Positions 48,151-56,209 are shown, counted from the stretch's first letter. The stretch: DNA of 64,000 nucleotides from Kineosporia aurantiaca JCM 3230 (GCA_000719025.1 JODP01000004.1:186001-250000); one strand, 5' to 3'. A program made the numbers and translations. Notes: a model not told the origin generated them from the sequence alone.

Positions 48151-50367
48151 GTGCCGAACGGGCTGAGAATTTCGAGCCGCGACCTGCGCGACGCCCTGAT
48201 CGGCCTGGTCCCGAACGCGGCGGCGCTGCTGGTCGCTTCCTGGATCCTGGCCGGGCTGGAGATCGCCCACTGGTGGTGGGCCTTCGCGGTGGCGGCGGTC
48301 AGCGCGCTGATCGACGCCCTGGTCCGCCCGGTGCTGCGCTCGATCGCCGGGTTCGCCGGAGCGGTCACCGCGCTCTTCCTCGGGCTCACCGCCCAGGTCG
48401 GGCTGATCCTGGTGGCCCTGCTGGTGGTGCCCGGGGTGATCGTCACCGGGGTGGAGGCGGCGGCCGAGACCCTGCTGCTGGTCGCCCTGCTGGCGGCGAC
48501 GACCCGGTGGCTGGTCGGCGTGAACGACAGCTCCTACATCGTGGCCGACCTGATCCGCCGCGGGGAGTCCCGCAGCCGGCAGCGCACCCCGGTCGAGGAG
48601 GAGCAGCCGCCGGGTCTGGTGATCGTGCAGATCGACGGCCTGCCCTACCCCCTGCTGCAGAACGGCATCATCTCCGGAACCCTGCCCACGCTGACCCGCT
48701 GGATCCGGTCCGGTTCGCACGAGATGCTGCCCTGGTGGGCCCGGGTGCCCTCGACCACCCCGGCCAGCCAGGCCGGGCTGCTGCACGGCAGCAGCGAGAA
48801 CATCCCGGCGTTCCGCTGGTACGAGAAGGACCCCGAGAACGGGCCCGGCAAGCTGATGGTGGCCAACCACCCGGCCGACGCCGCGGTGATCGAGGCCCGG
48901 CTCTCCGACGGGCGGGGCCTGCTGGCCGACGGCGGGGTCAGCGTCTCCAACCTGTTCAGCGGGGACGCGCCGACCGAGCTGCTGGTGATGAGCCGCGCCG
49001 CCAATCGGGGCGACCTGGGCCCCGGCAGCGCCTACATCCGGTTCTTCTTCAGCCCCTTCCTGCTCTTCCGGGCGCTGATCCTGTTCCTCGCGGAGATGAT
49101 CAAGGAACTGCACCAGGCCCGGCAGCAGCAGGCCCGCAACATCGAGCCGCGGATCTCGCGCCGCGGCTCCTACGTCGCCCTGCGCGGACTCACGAACGTC
49201 GTGCTGCGCGACCTCAACGTCGCCCTGGTCTCCGAGCACATGATGGCCGGCGCCCCGGTGATCTACGTCGACTTCGTCGACTACGACGAGATCGCCCACC
49301 ATGCGGGCGTGATGCGCCGCGAGGCGATGGACGCACTCACCGGCCTCGACCTGGTGCTGCACACCCTGGAACGGGTGGCCGCGGCCGCCCCCCGCGAATA
49401 CAAGTTCGTCGTGCTGTCCGACCACGGCCAGAGCCAGGGCACGACCTTCCACCAGCTCAGCGGGTACTCGCTGGAGGAGGCGGTGCGCGCCCACCTGGAG
49501 ACCTCGCCGGGCCGGACGGTGGCCGAGACCGGGGACGTCGAGGGCTGGGGACCACTGAACGCGCTGGTCTCCGAGCTGCTCTCGCGTGTGCGGCCGGGGA
49601 CCCGGAAACGGGCCGAGCGCCGGATGGCGAAGGCCGAACGGGCCCGCGGGACGACGCCGGCCCCCGCCGTCGCGGACAACTCCGAGGACAACTCCGATGG
49701 CGATGCTGAGGACGAGGACGAGCGTCCCGATCTGGTCGTGGTGGGCTCGGGGAACGTCGGGCTGATCTGGTTCCCGCGCCTGCCCGGCCGGGTCACCCTG
49801 GAGACGTTCAGCGAGCTGCACCCCGGCCTGGTCCCCGGCCTCCTGGACGAGCCGGGCGTGGGCTTCGTCGTGGTCGACAGCGTCCGCGGACCGCTCGTCA
49901 TGGGCCCACGCGGGGTGCGGGTCCTGCTTGAGGACGTCGTCGAGGGCGTTGACCCGCTGCTCGGCTTCGGTCCCCGGGCGGCTTCCGATCTGATCCGGGT
50001 GTGCGCGATGAAGGTCTGCCCGGACCTCTACGTGCATTCCACGCTGCACGCGCGGACCGGGGAGGTGCACGCGTTCGAGGAACTCGTCGGCTCGCACGGC
50101 GGGCTGGGCGGCTGGCAGAACCAGGCCGTGCTGGTGCACCCGGTCGACTGGCCGGTGGACGACGACCTGCTCGACCGCAGCGTGAAGGGCGAGGAGATCC
50201 TCTACGGCGCCGAGATGGTGCACCGGCAGCTGGTCCGCTGGCTGGAACGCAGCCAGGCCCGCAACCTGCCCGACCCGGTCCTGCCCGAGGACGAGGACGA
50301 GCCTCAGGAGGGGATCTCGGCCGACTCCCCCGGCCTCAGCACCAGCGCCGTGCAGTCGGGGGCGTGA
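48151..50367 (+). CDS. Fusion of phage-holin-like membrane domain and alkaline-phosphatase-superfamily domain
   Basis: A 738-residue protein. Residues about 1-125 form four membrane helices of the phage-holin/Mistic-like type (IGLVPNAAALLVASWILAGL, ALIDALVRPVLRSIAGFAGA). From residue about 150 an alkaline-phosphatase/phosphodiesterase-like catalytic domain follows, with metal-site motifs VIVQIDGLPY, TPASQAGLLHG, VIYVDFVDYDEIAHHAG, VLSDHGQSQG and the end YLVV-like region LVVVGSGNVGLIWF. The active-site region faces the cytosol or outside depending on topology, which the sequence does not decide. An acidic linker (DNSEDNSDGDAEDEDER) splits the domain. Known members act on phosphodiester or phospholipid headgroups; the exact substrate is unknown. 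GTG 48151 is preferred over GTG 48145 because the -10 hexamer is then ideally placed. The last 64 bases overlap the convergent MBL gene. Confidence 0.78.
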   Translation: MPNGLRISSRDLRDALIGLVPNAAALLVASWILAGLEIAHWWWAFAVAAVSALIDALVRPVLRSIAGFAGAVTALFLGLTAQVGLILVALLVVPGVIVTGVEAAAETLLLVALLAATTRWLVGVNDSSYIVADLIRRGESRSRQRTPVEEEQPPGLVIVQIDGLPYPLLQNGIISGTLPTLTRWIRSGSHEMLPWWARVPSTTPASQAGLLHGSSENIPAFRWYEKDPENGPGKLMVANHPADAAVIEARLSDGRGLLADGGVSVSNLFSGDAPTELLVMSRAANRGDLGPGSAYIRFFFSPFLLFRALILFLAEMIKELHQARQQQARNIEPRISRRGSYVALRGLTNVVLRDLNVALVSEHMMAGAPVIYVDFVDYDEIAHHAGVMRREAMDALTGLDLVLHTLERVAAAAPREYKFVVLSDHGQSQGTTFHQLSGYSLEEAVRAHLETSPGRTVAETGDVEGWGPLNALVSELLSRVRPGTRKRAERRMAKAERARGTTPAPAVADNSEDNSDGDAEDEDERPDLVVVGSGNVGLIWFPRLPGRVTLETFSELHPGLVPGLLDEPGVGFVVVDSVRGPLVMGPRGVRVLLEDVVEGVDPLLGFGPRAASDLIRVCAMKVCPDLYVHSTLHARTGEVHAFEELVGSHGGLGGWQNQAVLVHPVDWPVDDDLLDRSVKGEEILYGAEMVHRQLVRWLERSQARNLPDPVLPEDEDEPQEGISADSPGLSTSAVQSGA

Positions 50368-51101
50368 CGGGCCAGGGCCTCGACGAACAGCGGGCCACCG
50401 GCGTCCATCCATCCCCGTGGATACCGGCCCACGACCGGTGCGTGCAGCGTCCCCCAATGCACCGGGATCGCCACCCGCGCCCCGCTGCGGGCGCAGGCCT
50501 GGGCCGCCTGGTCGGCGTCCATGTGCCCGCCCGACAACCGCGGCCCCCAGCCGCCGATCGGTACCAACGCGACGTCCAAACGTCCCTCCGCCCAATCCGG
50601 CAGGTACGCCATGTCGTCGTAGAGACTCGTGTCCCCCGCCGCCCAGACCGTCAGCCCCGGCGCCTGGATCAGGTGCCCGTTGGCCGCGTTCGGACGGTGC
50701 GGCATCGGCCGATGGCCGTGATCCGCCCTCACCAGCCGGACCCGCGCCTCGGTGCCCGGCACTGTGAACCAGTCGGCCGCGTCCTTCAGCTCGACCCCCG
50801 GCAATCCCTTGCGCCGCAACCATTCGGCGTTCTCGGGAGCGGTCAGGATCGGCACTCGCGGCACCTGCCGCAGCGACGAGAGCTCGGCGTGGTCGTAGTG
50901 GAGATGCGAGATCAGGACGGCGTCGGGGTTCTCCCACGCAGCCATGGACGGCCGCGGCCACCGACGTCGCAACGGCCCGTTGTGGCGTTGGAGCAGCGGG
51001 TCGGTCAGAATCCGAGCGCCACCGATGTCCAGCACCACGGTCGAGTGCCCCAGCCAGGTGATGCGGGGCAGGGCCGAGGGCGAGGTTCCGGACGTCACCA
51101 T
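50304..51101 (-). CDS. UlaG-like metallo-beta-lactamase-fold hydrolase
   Basis: A 265-residue MBL-fold enzyme with the metal motif His66-x-His68-x-Asp70-His71 (SHLHYDHAEL), the N-terminal ITWLGHSTVVLDIGGARILT and DPLL typical of the UlaG/L-ascorbate-6-phosphate lactonase-like and NAPE-PLD-like group, plus DVALVPIGG and IPVHWGTLHAP at the C-terminus. The ATG at 51101 has GGGAG 9 bases upstream; an upstream GTG at 51134 would add 11 residues. Related proteins hydrolyse phospholipid or cyclic phosphodiester headgroups or lactones. The neighbour on the opposite strand is a phosphodiesterase-like protein, which makes lipid or nucleotide headgroup metabolism a possible theme. The ends overlap by 64 bases. 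Confidence 0.82.
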   Translation of the reverse strand: MVTSGTSPSALPRITWLGHSTVVLDIGGARILTDPLLQRHNGPLRRRWPRPSMAAWENPDAVLISHLHYDHAELSSLRQVPRVPILTAPENAEWLRRKGLPGVELKDAADWFTVPGTEARVRLVRADHGHRPMPHRPNAANGHLIQAPGLTVWAAGDTSLYDDMAYLPDWAEGRLDVALVPIGGWGPRLSGGHMDADQAAQACARSGARVAIPVHWGTLHAPVVGRYPRGWMDAGGPLFVEALARHAPDCTALVLRPGESAEIPS

Positions 51102-51172
51102 GACAGCATGCTCCCGGCCGCAGGCCGGCTCCACACGAGATCCGAACCCGGAAAGGGGACCCAGGCACCAGG

Positions 51173-51781
51173 ATGGACCCGCTCAGCGCCGTCGGAACCA
51201 CCGACGTCACCAGTTCCGTCGGCGTCACCGCCCTGGCCGCCCTGTTCGCCACCGTCACCCTGGGCGCCATCGTCCCGATCGTGCCCACCGGGGCCGCGGT
51301 CAGCGCCTCGGCCGCCTACGCCTGGCACCACGAGCCGATCCTGCTCGTCCTCACGGTGGTGGCCGGCGCGGCCGGCGCCTACGTCGGTGACCTCGGGATG
51401 TACGCGGTGTGCCGGGTCGGCGGCCGGGCCCTGGCCCGCCGCCTGCGCTGGCTGCGCGACGAGGACCACCTGGTCGCGGTCGAGGAACGGCTGCGCGCCA
51501 ACCCGATCCGCACCCTCCTGGTCTCCCGGCTGATCCCCGGCGGCCGGATCCCGGTGCTGCTGGCGGCCGCCTTCCTCGGCCTGGACTGGCGCACCTTCCT
51601 GGTCGCCAACGCCCCCGCCTGCCTGCTCTGGTCGGTGGTCTACGCGGCGATCGGCACACTCGGCGGCAGCATCTTCCCCGAGCCCTGGCAGGGCGTGCTG
51701 GCCGCGGTGGTGCTCGTGCTGGTGATCACGCAGGGGCTGGACCTGGTGAGCAAGCGAAAAGCGGCCGCCAAGAAGGCTTAG
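51173..51781 (+). CDS. DedA-family (VTT domain) membrane protein
   Basis: A 202-residue inner-membrane protein of the DedA/SNARE-associated (VTT) family: membrane helices near ALAALFATVTLGAIVPIVPT, VLTVVAGAAGAYVGDLGMYA, and after the re-entrant loop RLIPGGRIPVLLAAAFLGLD a helix VLAAVVLVLVITQGLDL. The family Arg-rich loop (SRLIPGGR) matches the F/Y-x-x-R-x-x-P-G-x-R pattern. DedA proteins move lipid carriers (undecaprenyl phosphate or phosphatidylethanolamine) across the membrane. AAAGGGG upstream of the ATG gives a SD. It is followed after 58 bases by a response regulator gene. Confidence 0.85.
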   Translation: MDPLSAVGTTDVTSSVGVTALAALFATVTLGAIVPIVPTGAAVSASAAYAWHHEPILLVLTVVAGAAGAYVGDLGMYAVCRVGGRALARRLRWLRDEDHLVAVEERLRANPIRTLLVSRLIPGGRIPVLLAAAFLGLDWRTFLVANAPACLLWSVVYAAIGTLGGSIFPEPWQGVLAAVVLVLVITQGLDLVSKRKAAAKKA

Positions 51782-51826
51782 GCGTTCGCTCACCGCCCCC
51801 AATGCCGGGGAAACCGTGACGCACCC

Positions 51827-51832
51827 GATAAT
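51827..51832 (+). promoter_or_regulatory. -10 hexamer of leaderless response-regulator promoter
   Basis: GATAAT is exactly at -12 to -7 of the GTG at 51839; only the first base differs from TATAAT, and no SD is present. Confidence 0.45.
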
Positions 51833-51838
51833 GGACGC

Positions 51839-52294
51839 GTGACCCCGCCACTGCGAGTCCCTCTCGTTCTCCTTGTCGACGACGACCCCGGAGACGTCCT
51901 GATGATTCGCGAGGCGCTGGAACGCGCCCACCGGCCACCGCAGCTCTTCGTTGCCGGTGACGGCGAAGAGGCCCTCGCGTTCCTGCGGAGAAAGGGCGAC
52001 CATGCTGAAAGCCCCCGCCCCGACCTGATCCTGATGGACCTGAACATGCCCCGGCTGGGCGGCCGCGAGACCCTGGCCGCGATCAAGGACGACGAGCACC
52101 TGCGGGCCATCCCGATCGTCATCCTGACCACCTCGGACGCCGAGAGCGACGTGGTGGCCAGCTATCAGCACCACGCCAGCGCGTTCGTCACCAAGCCGAT
52201 CGACCTGGACGCGCTGGAAGCGGTGATGGACCAGATCGACCGGTTCTACACAACCGTCAGCGCCCTGCTCCCGCCCGAGCGGCGCACCGACTAG
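51839..52294 (+). CDS. Single-domain response regulator (Rcp1-like)
   Basis: A 151-residue receiver protein with no output domain. The acidic pocket (VDDDPGD, residues 13-19), the phosphoacceptor Asp67 (LILMDLNMP), Thr in ILTTSDAES and Lys in FVTKPID are all present, so it can be phosphorylated. The LLVDDDPGDVLMIREAL and ILMDLNMPRLGGRE blocks are those of the phytochrome-associated Rcp1-like class, which often links to histidine kinases with PAS/GAF domains. No kinase gene is adjacent; the divergent-convergent neighbour is a GAF-SpoIIE phosphatase (15 bases, convergent), which might share its input. Leaderless transcript likely. Confidence 0.9.
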   Translation: MTPPLRVPLVLLVDDDPGDVLMIREALERAHRPPQLFVAGDGEEALAFLRRKGDHAESPRPDLILMDLNMPRLGGRETLAAIKDDEHLRAIPIVILTTSDAESDVVASYQHHASAFVTKPIDLDALEAVMDQIDRFYTTVSALLPPERRTD

Positions 52295-52309
52295 GAACCG
52301 GGCCCCGGA

Positions 52310-54019
52310 TCACCGCAGCCGCACCGCCAGGACCGCGCAGTCGTCGTCCGGGGCGTCGGTGACCAGGTCGCGCAGCACGCGGTCGAGCAGTTCCGGCAGC
52401 GGCAGCGTGTGGAACCCCTCGGCACTCGTCATCAGCCGCTGCTGCCCGTCGGCCAGTCGCCGGCCGGGTTTCTGGATCAGCCCGTCGGTGTAGAGCACCA
52501 GGGTGTCGCCGGATTCGAGGTGGGCGTGGGAGTTGTTCCGGGGCAGGGTCAGCGGGATGCCGAGCAGCAGGTCCGGCTCACCGGTCAGGAGCTCGGCGTG
52601 GCCGTCGGCGCGGATCCGGATCGGCGCCGGGTGGCCGGCGCTGGACCAGGAGAGCCGGCGGGACGACGGTTCGGTCGGGTGGGCCTCCAGCCGGGCCAGG
52701 ACCAGCGATGAGCAGGTGGGCATCTGCAGGCGGGCCAGGGCGGCGTCGAGCCGGGTGATCATCTGGGCCGGGGGCTGGGGGCGGTCCACCAGGAGGCCGC
52801 GCAGGATGCTGCGGACCTGGCCCATGGTGGCGGCGGCCTCGATGTCGTGCCCGGCCACGTCCCCGATCACCACGGCCAGACTGTCACCGGGCACGTCGAC
52901 CGCGTCGTACCAGTCGCCGCCGACCTGGTTGGCGCTGGCCGCGGGCACGTAGCGGGCCGCCAGTTCGACGTCGGCCAGGGTGGGCAAGGTGGTCAGCATG
53001 GCGTGCTGCAGGGTGGCGGCGGCGCTGCGGCGCTCCTGGAGCAGGATGGCCCGGTCCAGCGCGGTGGAGGCGTAGTGGACCAGGGCGGCGATCGTCTCCT
53101 CGACCTCGTCCGGAGCCGCCCCGTTCGAGCGGCCCGCCCGGATCCAGGGCTCCGCGTCCTGCTCGGTGGCCCAGGTCAGGGTGAGGCGGCCGGGGAGGGC
53201 ACCGGACAGGGGGACGGCCAGGGTGTGCCGGCGGTCGGATCCGGAGGCCCGGTAGCCGATCTGGGCGAGCTCGAACTCGGCGCTCTCGGCGTCCAGGTAG
53301 CCGGCCGCGGCCTCCTGCACGACCTCGACCACGCTGTCCACGGTGCTGGTGGCGGTCAGCGCCTCGGACATGGCCAGCAGCAGGCGGGAGTGCCGGGCCG
53401 AGCGCCGGGAGACCGCGCTCTGCCGCTGCAGCCGTTGCTGCAGCACCCACGCCTGCTGGCCGTCCTGCTCGGCGGCCTGGCGGGCTGACTCGGCCTCGTG
53501 CTGCCGGGCGCGGGCCTCGGCCCGGGAGTCGCGCAGGTTCAGCTCGGAGGAGCAGGCGGCGCTGAGGCCGGTGAGCAGGTGCCGGTCGCGGTCGGTCCAC
53601 TTGCGGGGTTCGGCGTTCAGGGCGCACAGGGCGCCGACCACCCGGCCGGCGCCGGTCAGGGGGACGGCGAGCAGGGCCAGGGGGGTGGGGCCGGCGGCCG
53701 GGAGCATGGGCGCGAAGAGTTCGTCCTCCCGGACGTCCGGCAGGATCACCGGAATGCCCTTCTCGATCACCGTCTGCCGTACGGCGTGCATCAGCGGTGC
53801 CCAGGGCCGCTGGGGCCAGGGGGCGGGCAGGCCGGACGCGCCGGCCGAGGCGTGCGCATCCTCTCCGGAGAGGGAGACAACAGCCGCGGACACGCCCAGC
53901 ACATCACGGACCAACCGGGTGTAACGGTCGAAGCTGAGGCGGATCTCGTCGGCCGTGACCGGCCGGGGCGGACCGCCCCCGTCTTCTGCGCCCCGGCCCG
54001 CACCGGGCCCTTCACCCAC
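52310..54019 (-). CDS. GAF-SpoIIE protein phosphatase (PP2C type)
   Basis: A 569-residue sensor phosphatase. An N-terminal GAF domain covers about 20-165 (VSLSGEDAHASAGASGL, IPVILPDVREDELF, LALLAVPLTGAGRVVGALCA). A helical/coiled-coil linker (ARARQHEAESARQAAEQDGQ) and a second GAF-like segment (LLLAMSEALTATSTVDSVVE, LDAESAEFELAQIG) follow. The SpoIIE/PP2C domain covers about 335-569, with HAMLTTLPTLADVELAARYV, NQVGGDWYDAV (metal Asp), VIGDVAGHDIEAA (metal Asp), LSWSSAGHPAPI and DTLVLYTDGLIQKPG ending with DDDCAVLAVRL. It would dephosphorylate a STAS antagonist, and the divergent gene encodes just such a protein. SD is not evident. The start is GTG 54019. Confidence 0.9.
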   Translation of the reverse strand: MGEGPGAGRGAEDGGGPPRPVTADEIRLSFDRYTRLVRDVLGVSAAVVSLSGEDAHASAGASGLPAPWPQRPWAPLMHAVRQTVIEKGIPVILPDVREDELFAPMLPAAGPTPLALLAVPLTGAGRVVGALCALNAEPRKWTDRDRHLLTGLSAACSSELNLRDSRAEARARQHEAESARQAAEQDGQQAWVLQQRLQRQSAVSRRSARHSRLLLAMSEALTATSTVDSVVEVVQEAAAGYLDAESAEFELAQIGYRASGSDRRHTLAVPLSGALPGRLTLTWATEQDAEPWIRAGRSNGAAPDEVEETIAALVHYASTALDRAILLQERRSAAATLQHAMLTTLPTLADVELAARYVPAASANQVGGDWYDAVDVPGDSLAVVIGDVAGHDIEAAATMGQVRSILRGLLVDRPQPPAQMITRLDAALARLQMPTCSSLVLARLEAHPTEPSSRRLSWSSAGHPAPIRIRADGHAELLTGEPDLLLGIPLTLPRNNSHAHLESGDTLVLYTDGLIQKPGRRLADGQQRLMTSAEGFHTLPLPELLDRVLRDLVTDAPDDDCAVLAVRLR

Positions 54020-54104
54020 CGAGGGCCGGCTCGGCTCGGTACCTGCTCTTCACCTGCTCATTATCGTGCATGCGGCATCATCTGCGGACCTCCCGACTGT
54101 CGCG

Positions 54105-54110
54105 TAGGGT
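54105..54110 (+). promoter_or_regulatory. Possible -10 element of the STAS gene
   Basis: TAGGGT fits TANNNT, 31 bases upstream of the ATG at 54141. It leaves a 5' UTR of about 24 bases with a weak GACGGGAC SD. Confidence 0.3.
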
Positions 54111-54140
54111 GATTCGGCGGCCGATCGACGGACGGGACTC

Positions 54141-54590
54141 ATGGACAACAACACGCAGCCCGAACCGGGCCACCGTCCGCGGCACCTGCGGTCGGTAGAT
54201 CTAGGCGACTTTCAGGGCCGCCCCCAGCGGGTGGAGGACGGGATGGCGCCCCGCGGCGACGTGTCGGTCTACGACCAGGACGAGGTCGTGGTCGTGCTGC
54301 TGCGCGGCACCATCGACATCAGTCAGGCGCAGGACCTGGAGGAGGCCGGCGGGTACGCGATCGAGCGGGACATGCAGATCATGGTCGACGTGCGACACGT
54401 CGACATGATCGACTCGGTCGGGATCTCGTTCCTGGTCCGGGTGGCCGCCTCGATCCGCAGCAGCGGCGGCACGATCACCCTCTGCGGCCCGGCGCCGCTG
54501 GTCGAGGAGATGCTCTCGGTGGCCGGCGCGGCCTCGCTGTTCACCTGGGTCGAGGGCCGCCCGGGCCCGGACGGCCTGCCCACGCCCTGA
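54141..54590 (+). CDS. STAS-domain anti-anti-sigma factor
   Basis: A 149-residue protein. After about 40 variable residues a STAS domain follows (VSVYDQDEVVVVLLRGTIDI, SQAQDLEEAGGYAI, MIDSVGISFLVRVAASIRSS, GGTITLCGPAPLVEEMLSVA). The phosphorylation site is Ser in the D-S-V-G segment (RHVDMIDSVGISFL), as in SpoIIAA/RsbV. Neighbours are a divergent SpoIIE phosphatase that would activate it and a downstream HATPase kinase that would phosphorylate and bind it: a complete partner-switching set lacking only the sigma factor. The start ATG at 54141 is standard. Confidence 0.9.
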   Translation: MDNNTQPEPGHRPRHLRSVDLGDFQGRPQRVEDGMAPRGDVSVYDQDEVVVVLLRGTIDISQAQDLEEAGGYAIERDMQIMVDVRHVDMIDSVGISFLVRVAASIRSSGGTITLCGPAPLVEEMLSVAGAASLFTWVEGRPGPDGLPTP

Positions 54591-54723
54591 TCCGGCGGTC
54601 CGACGCGCGGGCCCGGCCCATGGCCTTTAGGCTTCCGGTACGAGGCTGACCGCACGCACGGGTTGTCTTCCGCGGGTCACCCGGACGGGCCTCTCGCCTC
54701 GACCATCAGCAAGGAGCGTCGAG

Positions 54724-55299
54724 ATCATCGCTCTCACGCAGGCTCGACCGCCGCAGTTCCTGCGCCAGACCCACGGGGTCTGGCCGCTGCCCGGGTTCTC
54801 CACCCTGGCCGGCACCCGCAAGGCGCTCGCGGCCCTCTGCGTCCGGGAGCCCCCGGTGCTCCAGGCGCCCTCCGCCCCGCTCCTGGCCTCACCGATCCGC
54901 CGGGTCGAGGTGGTCTTCACCGAACTGGCCGGCAACGCCCTTCGGCACGCCGGGCAGCCGGTCCGGATCCACTTCTCCTCCACCGCCGAGGCCTGGCTGA
55001 TCCGGGTGGACGACAACTCCCCCGAGCTGGAGCCGACGGTCGGCTCGCTGGACACCGATCAGATCGGTGGGCGCGGGCTGGCCATCGTGCTGACCCTGGC
55101 CTCCCAGGTCGGCTGGTTCGTCGAGGGCGGCACCAAGACGGTCTGGGCCGAGGTGCCTGACGCCCCGCCTGAGGGCCTGCTGCAGCGTCTGCGTCAGCCC
55201 CGGTCCGGGCTTTCCCGCACCGGCCGGGACGAGGACAGCGACGGCGAAGGCGGCCCGGACGACCCGACCTTGGCCGAGGGCCGCGCCGACCTGTCCTGA
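54724..55299 (+). CDS. Anti-sigma factor-type HATPase (RsbW/SpoIIAB-like) with apparent ATC start
   Basis: A serine-kinase/ATPase of the GHKL class: N-box VVFTELAGNALRHAGQP (Asn in the E-L-x-x-N-A pattern), then DDNSPELEPTVGSLDTD and GGRGLAIVLTLASQVGWFVE (G1/G2 boxes). Homology to the family begins well before the first ordinary start codon (GTG 54856): residues FLRQTHGVWPLPGFSTLAGT and RKALAALC belong to the first helix of the domain. In that reading frame no ATG, GTG or TTG lies between an in-frame stop at 54628 and 54856. The best start is ATC 54724, which has a perfect AAGGAG SD with 7-base spacing, giving about 191 residues; CTG 54646 is another option. The product would be the kinase/anti-sigma partner of the STAS protein 133 bases upstream. 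A C-terminal acidic tail follows the domain. Confidence 0.75.
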   Translation: MIALTQARPPQFLRQTHGVWPLPGFSTLAGTRKALAALCVREPPVLQAPSAPLLASPIRRVEVVFTELAGNALRHAGQPVRIHFSSTAEAWLIRVDDNSPELEPTVGSLDTDQIGGRGLAIVLTLASQVGWFVEGGTKTVWAEVPDAPPEGLLQRLRQPRSGLSRTGRDEDSDGEGGPDDPTLAEGRADLS

Positions 55300-55334
55300 A
55301 CGCCCCTGACAACGCCCCTGACAACGCCCCTGAG
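55299..55334 (+). repeat. Three tandem 12-bp repeats after the HATPase gene
   Basis: AACGCCCCTGAC occurs three times in a row (third copy ends in G), beginning at the last base of the HATPase stop codon. It sits in the gap to the convergent LysR gene (stop at 55343). Confidence 0.85.
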
Positions 55335-55342
55335 AACCACCC

Positions 55343-56209
55343 TCAGAGGACGCTCGGCGTGAGGTCGCTCTCCGCGGCCACCGCCTTGGCCGTGCGCACG
55401 AACGCCGCCACCGCCGTGGAGCGGGACTCGGCCGGCCAGGCGACGTAGAGCGTGGCCTCGGCCAGGTCCTCCACCGGGCGGTAGGCGACCCCCGGGCGGG
55501 GATGACGATCGGCCAGCCACTGCGGCAGGTACCAGACCAGGGTGCCGACCTCGACCAGGTTGAAGATCTGCGAAAGATCCCGGACGATGCGGGATCCCGA
55601 CGGTGCCCGCACATCGCCCTCCTCGGCCCGCGATCCGTTCGGCAGCTCCCGGCCCGCAAGGTCGGCCAGCCGAAGACTCTTTCGCGCCGCCAGCGGATCG
55701 TTGGCAGCAAGCGCAACCACTCGCGGAGAAGTCACCAGGGGCTCGGCATCCAGCCCGATATCACTGTAAGGCGTTGGCAACAGGGCAACATCGGCCCTTC
55801 CGTCGTGCAACGCCGCCGCCTGGTCGCCCGGCCCACCCAGCAACAACTCCACCGGCAAAACATCATAAGCATCCAGAATTTTCGGCAGCAGACCTGCGTC
55901 GTAATCCGCCTTCAGCGCCACGCGCAGCACCGGCGCCTCCTGCCCGGCCCGCCGGGCCCGCCGCTCCGCAGCCGCCACCGCGTCGAGAACCCGGCGGGCA
56001 TCGTCCAAAAGCGATTCCCCGGCCGCCGTGAGCGTGACCTGACGCGTCGTGCGGACCAGCAACTGCACCCCGAGTTGCCGCTCCAGATCCCGGATCGCCC
56101 GCGAGAGCGGAGGCTGAGCCATGCCCAGCCGCTCGGCGGCGCGCCCGAAATGCCGCTCCTCGGCGACCGCCGCGAAGTAGCGCAGCTGCCGGGTCTCGAG
56201 ATCACTCAT
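55343..56209 (-). CDS. LysR-family transcriptional regulator
   Basis: A 288-residue LTTR. The winged HTH is at residues 1-60 (LRYFAAVAEERHFGRAAERL, AQPPLSRAIRDLERQLGVQL); the C-terminal effector-binding domain follows, with LPVELLLGGPGDQAAALHDG and ADVALLPTPYSDIGLDAEPL. LTTRs usually control the divergent gene, which here is the NmrA-SDR pair; the coinducer is unknown. The intergenic region 56210-56308 contains an AT-rich segment (TATCACCAAGGTATCAATTC) that may hold its operator. The start ATG at 56209 is standard. Confidence 0.9.
   Translation of the reverse strand: MSDLETRQLRYFAAVAEERHFGRAAERLGMAQPPLSRAIRDLERQLGVQLLVRTTRQVTLTAAGESLLDDARRVLDAVAAAERRARRAGQEAPVLRVALKADYDAGLLPKILDAYDVLPVELLLGGPGDQAAALHDGRADVALLPTPYSDIGLDAEPLVTSPRVVALAANDPLAARKSLRLADLAGRELPNGSRAEEGDVRAPSGSRIVRDLSQIFNLVEVGTLVWYLPQWLADRHPRPGVAYRPVEDLAEATLYVAWPAESRSTAVAAFVRTAKAVAAESDLTPSVL

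Noticed and set aside
48019..51288. A 3.3-kb open frame on the minus strand
   Set aside because: It is antisense to the holin-phosphatase and hupE-side genes, has no family pattern, and has the Arg/Pro/Gly-rich composition of GC-rich antisense frames.
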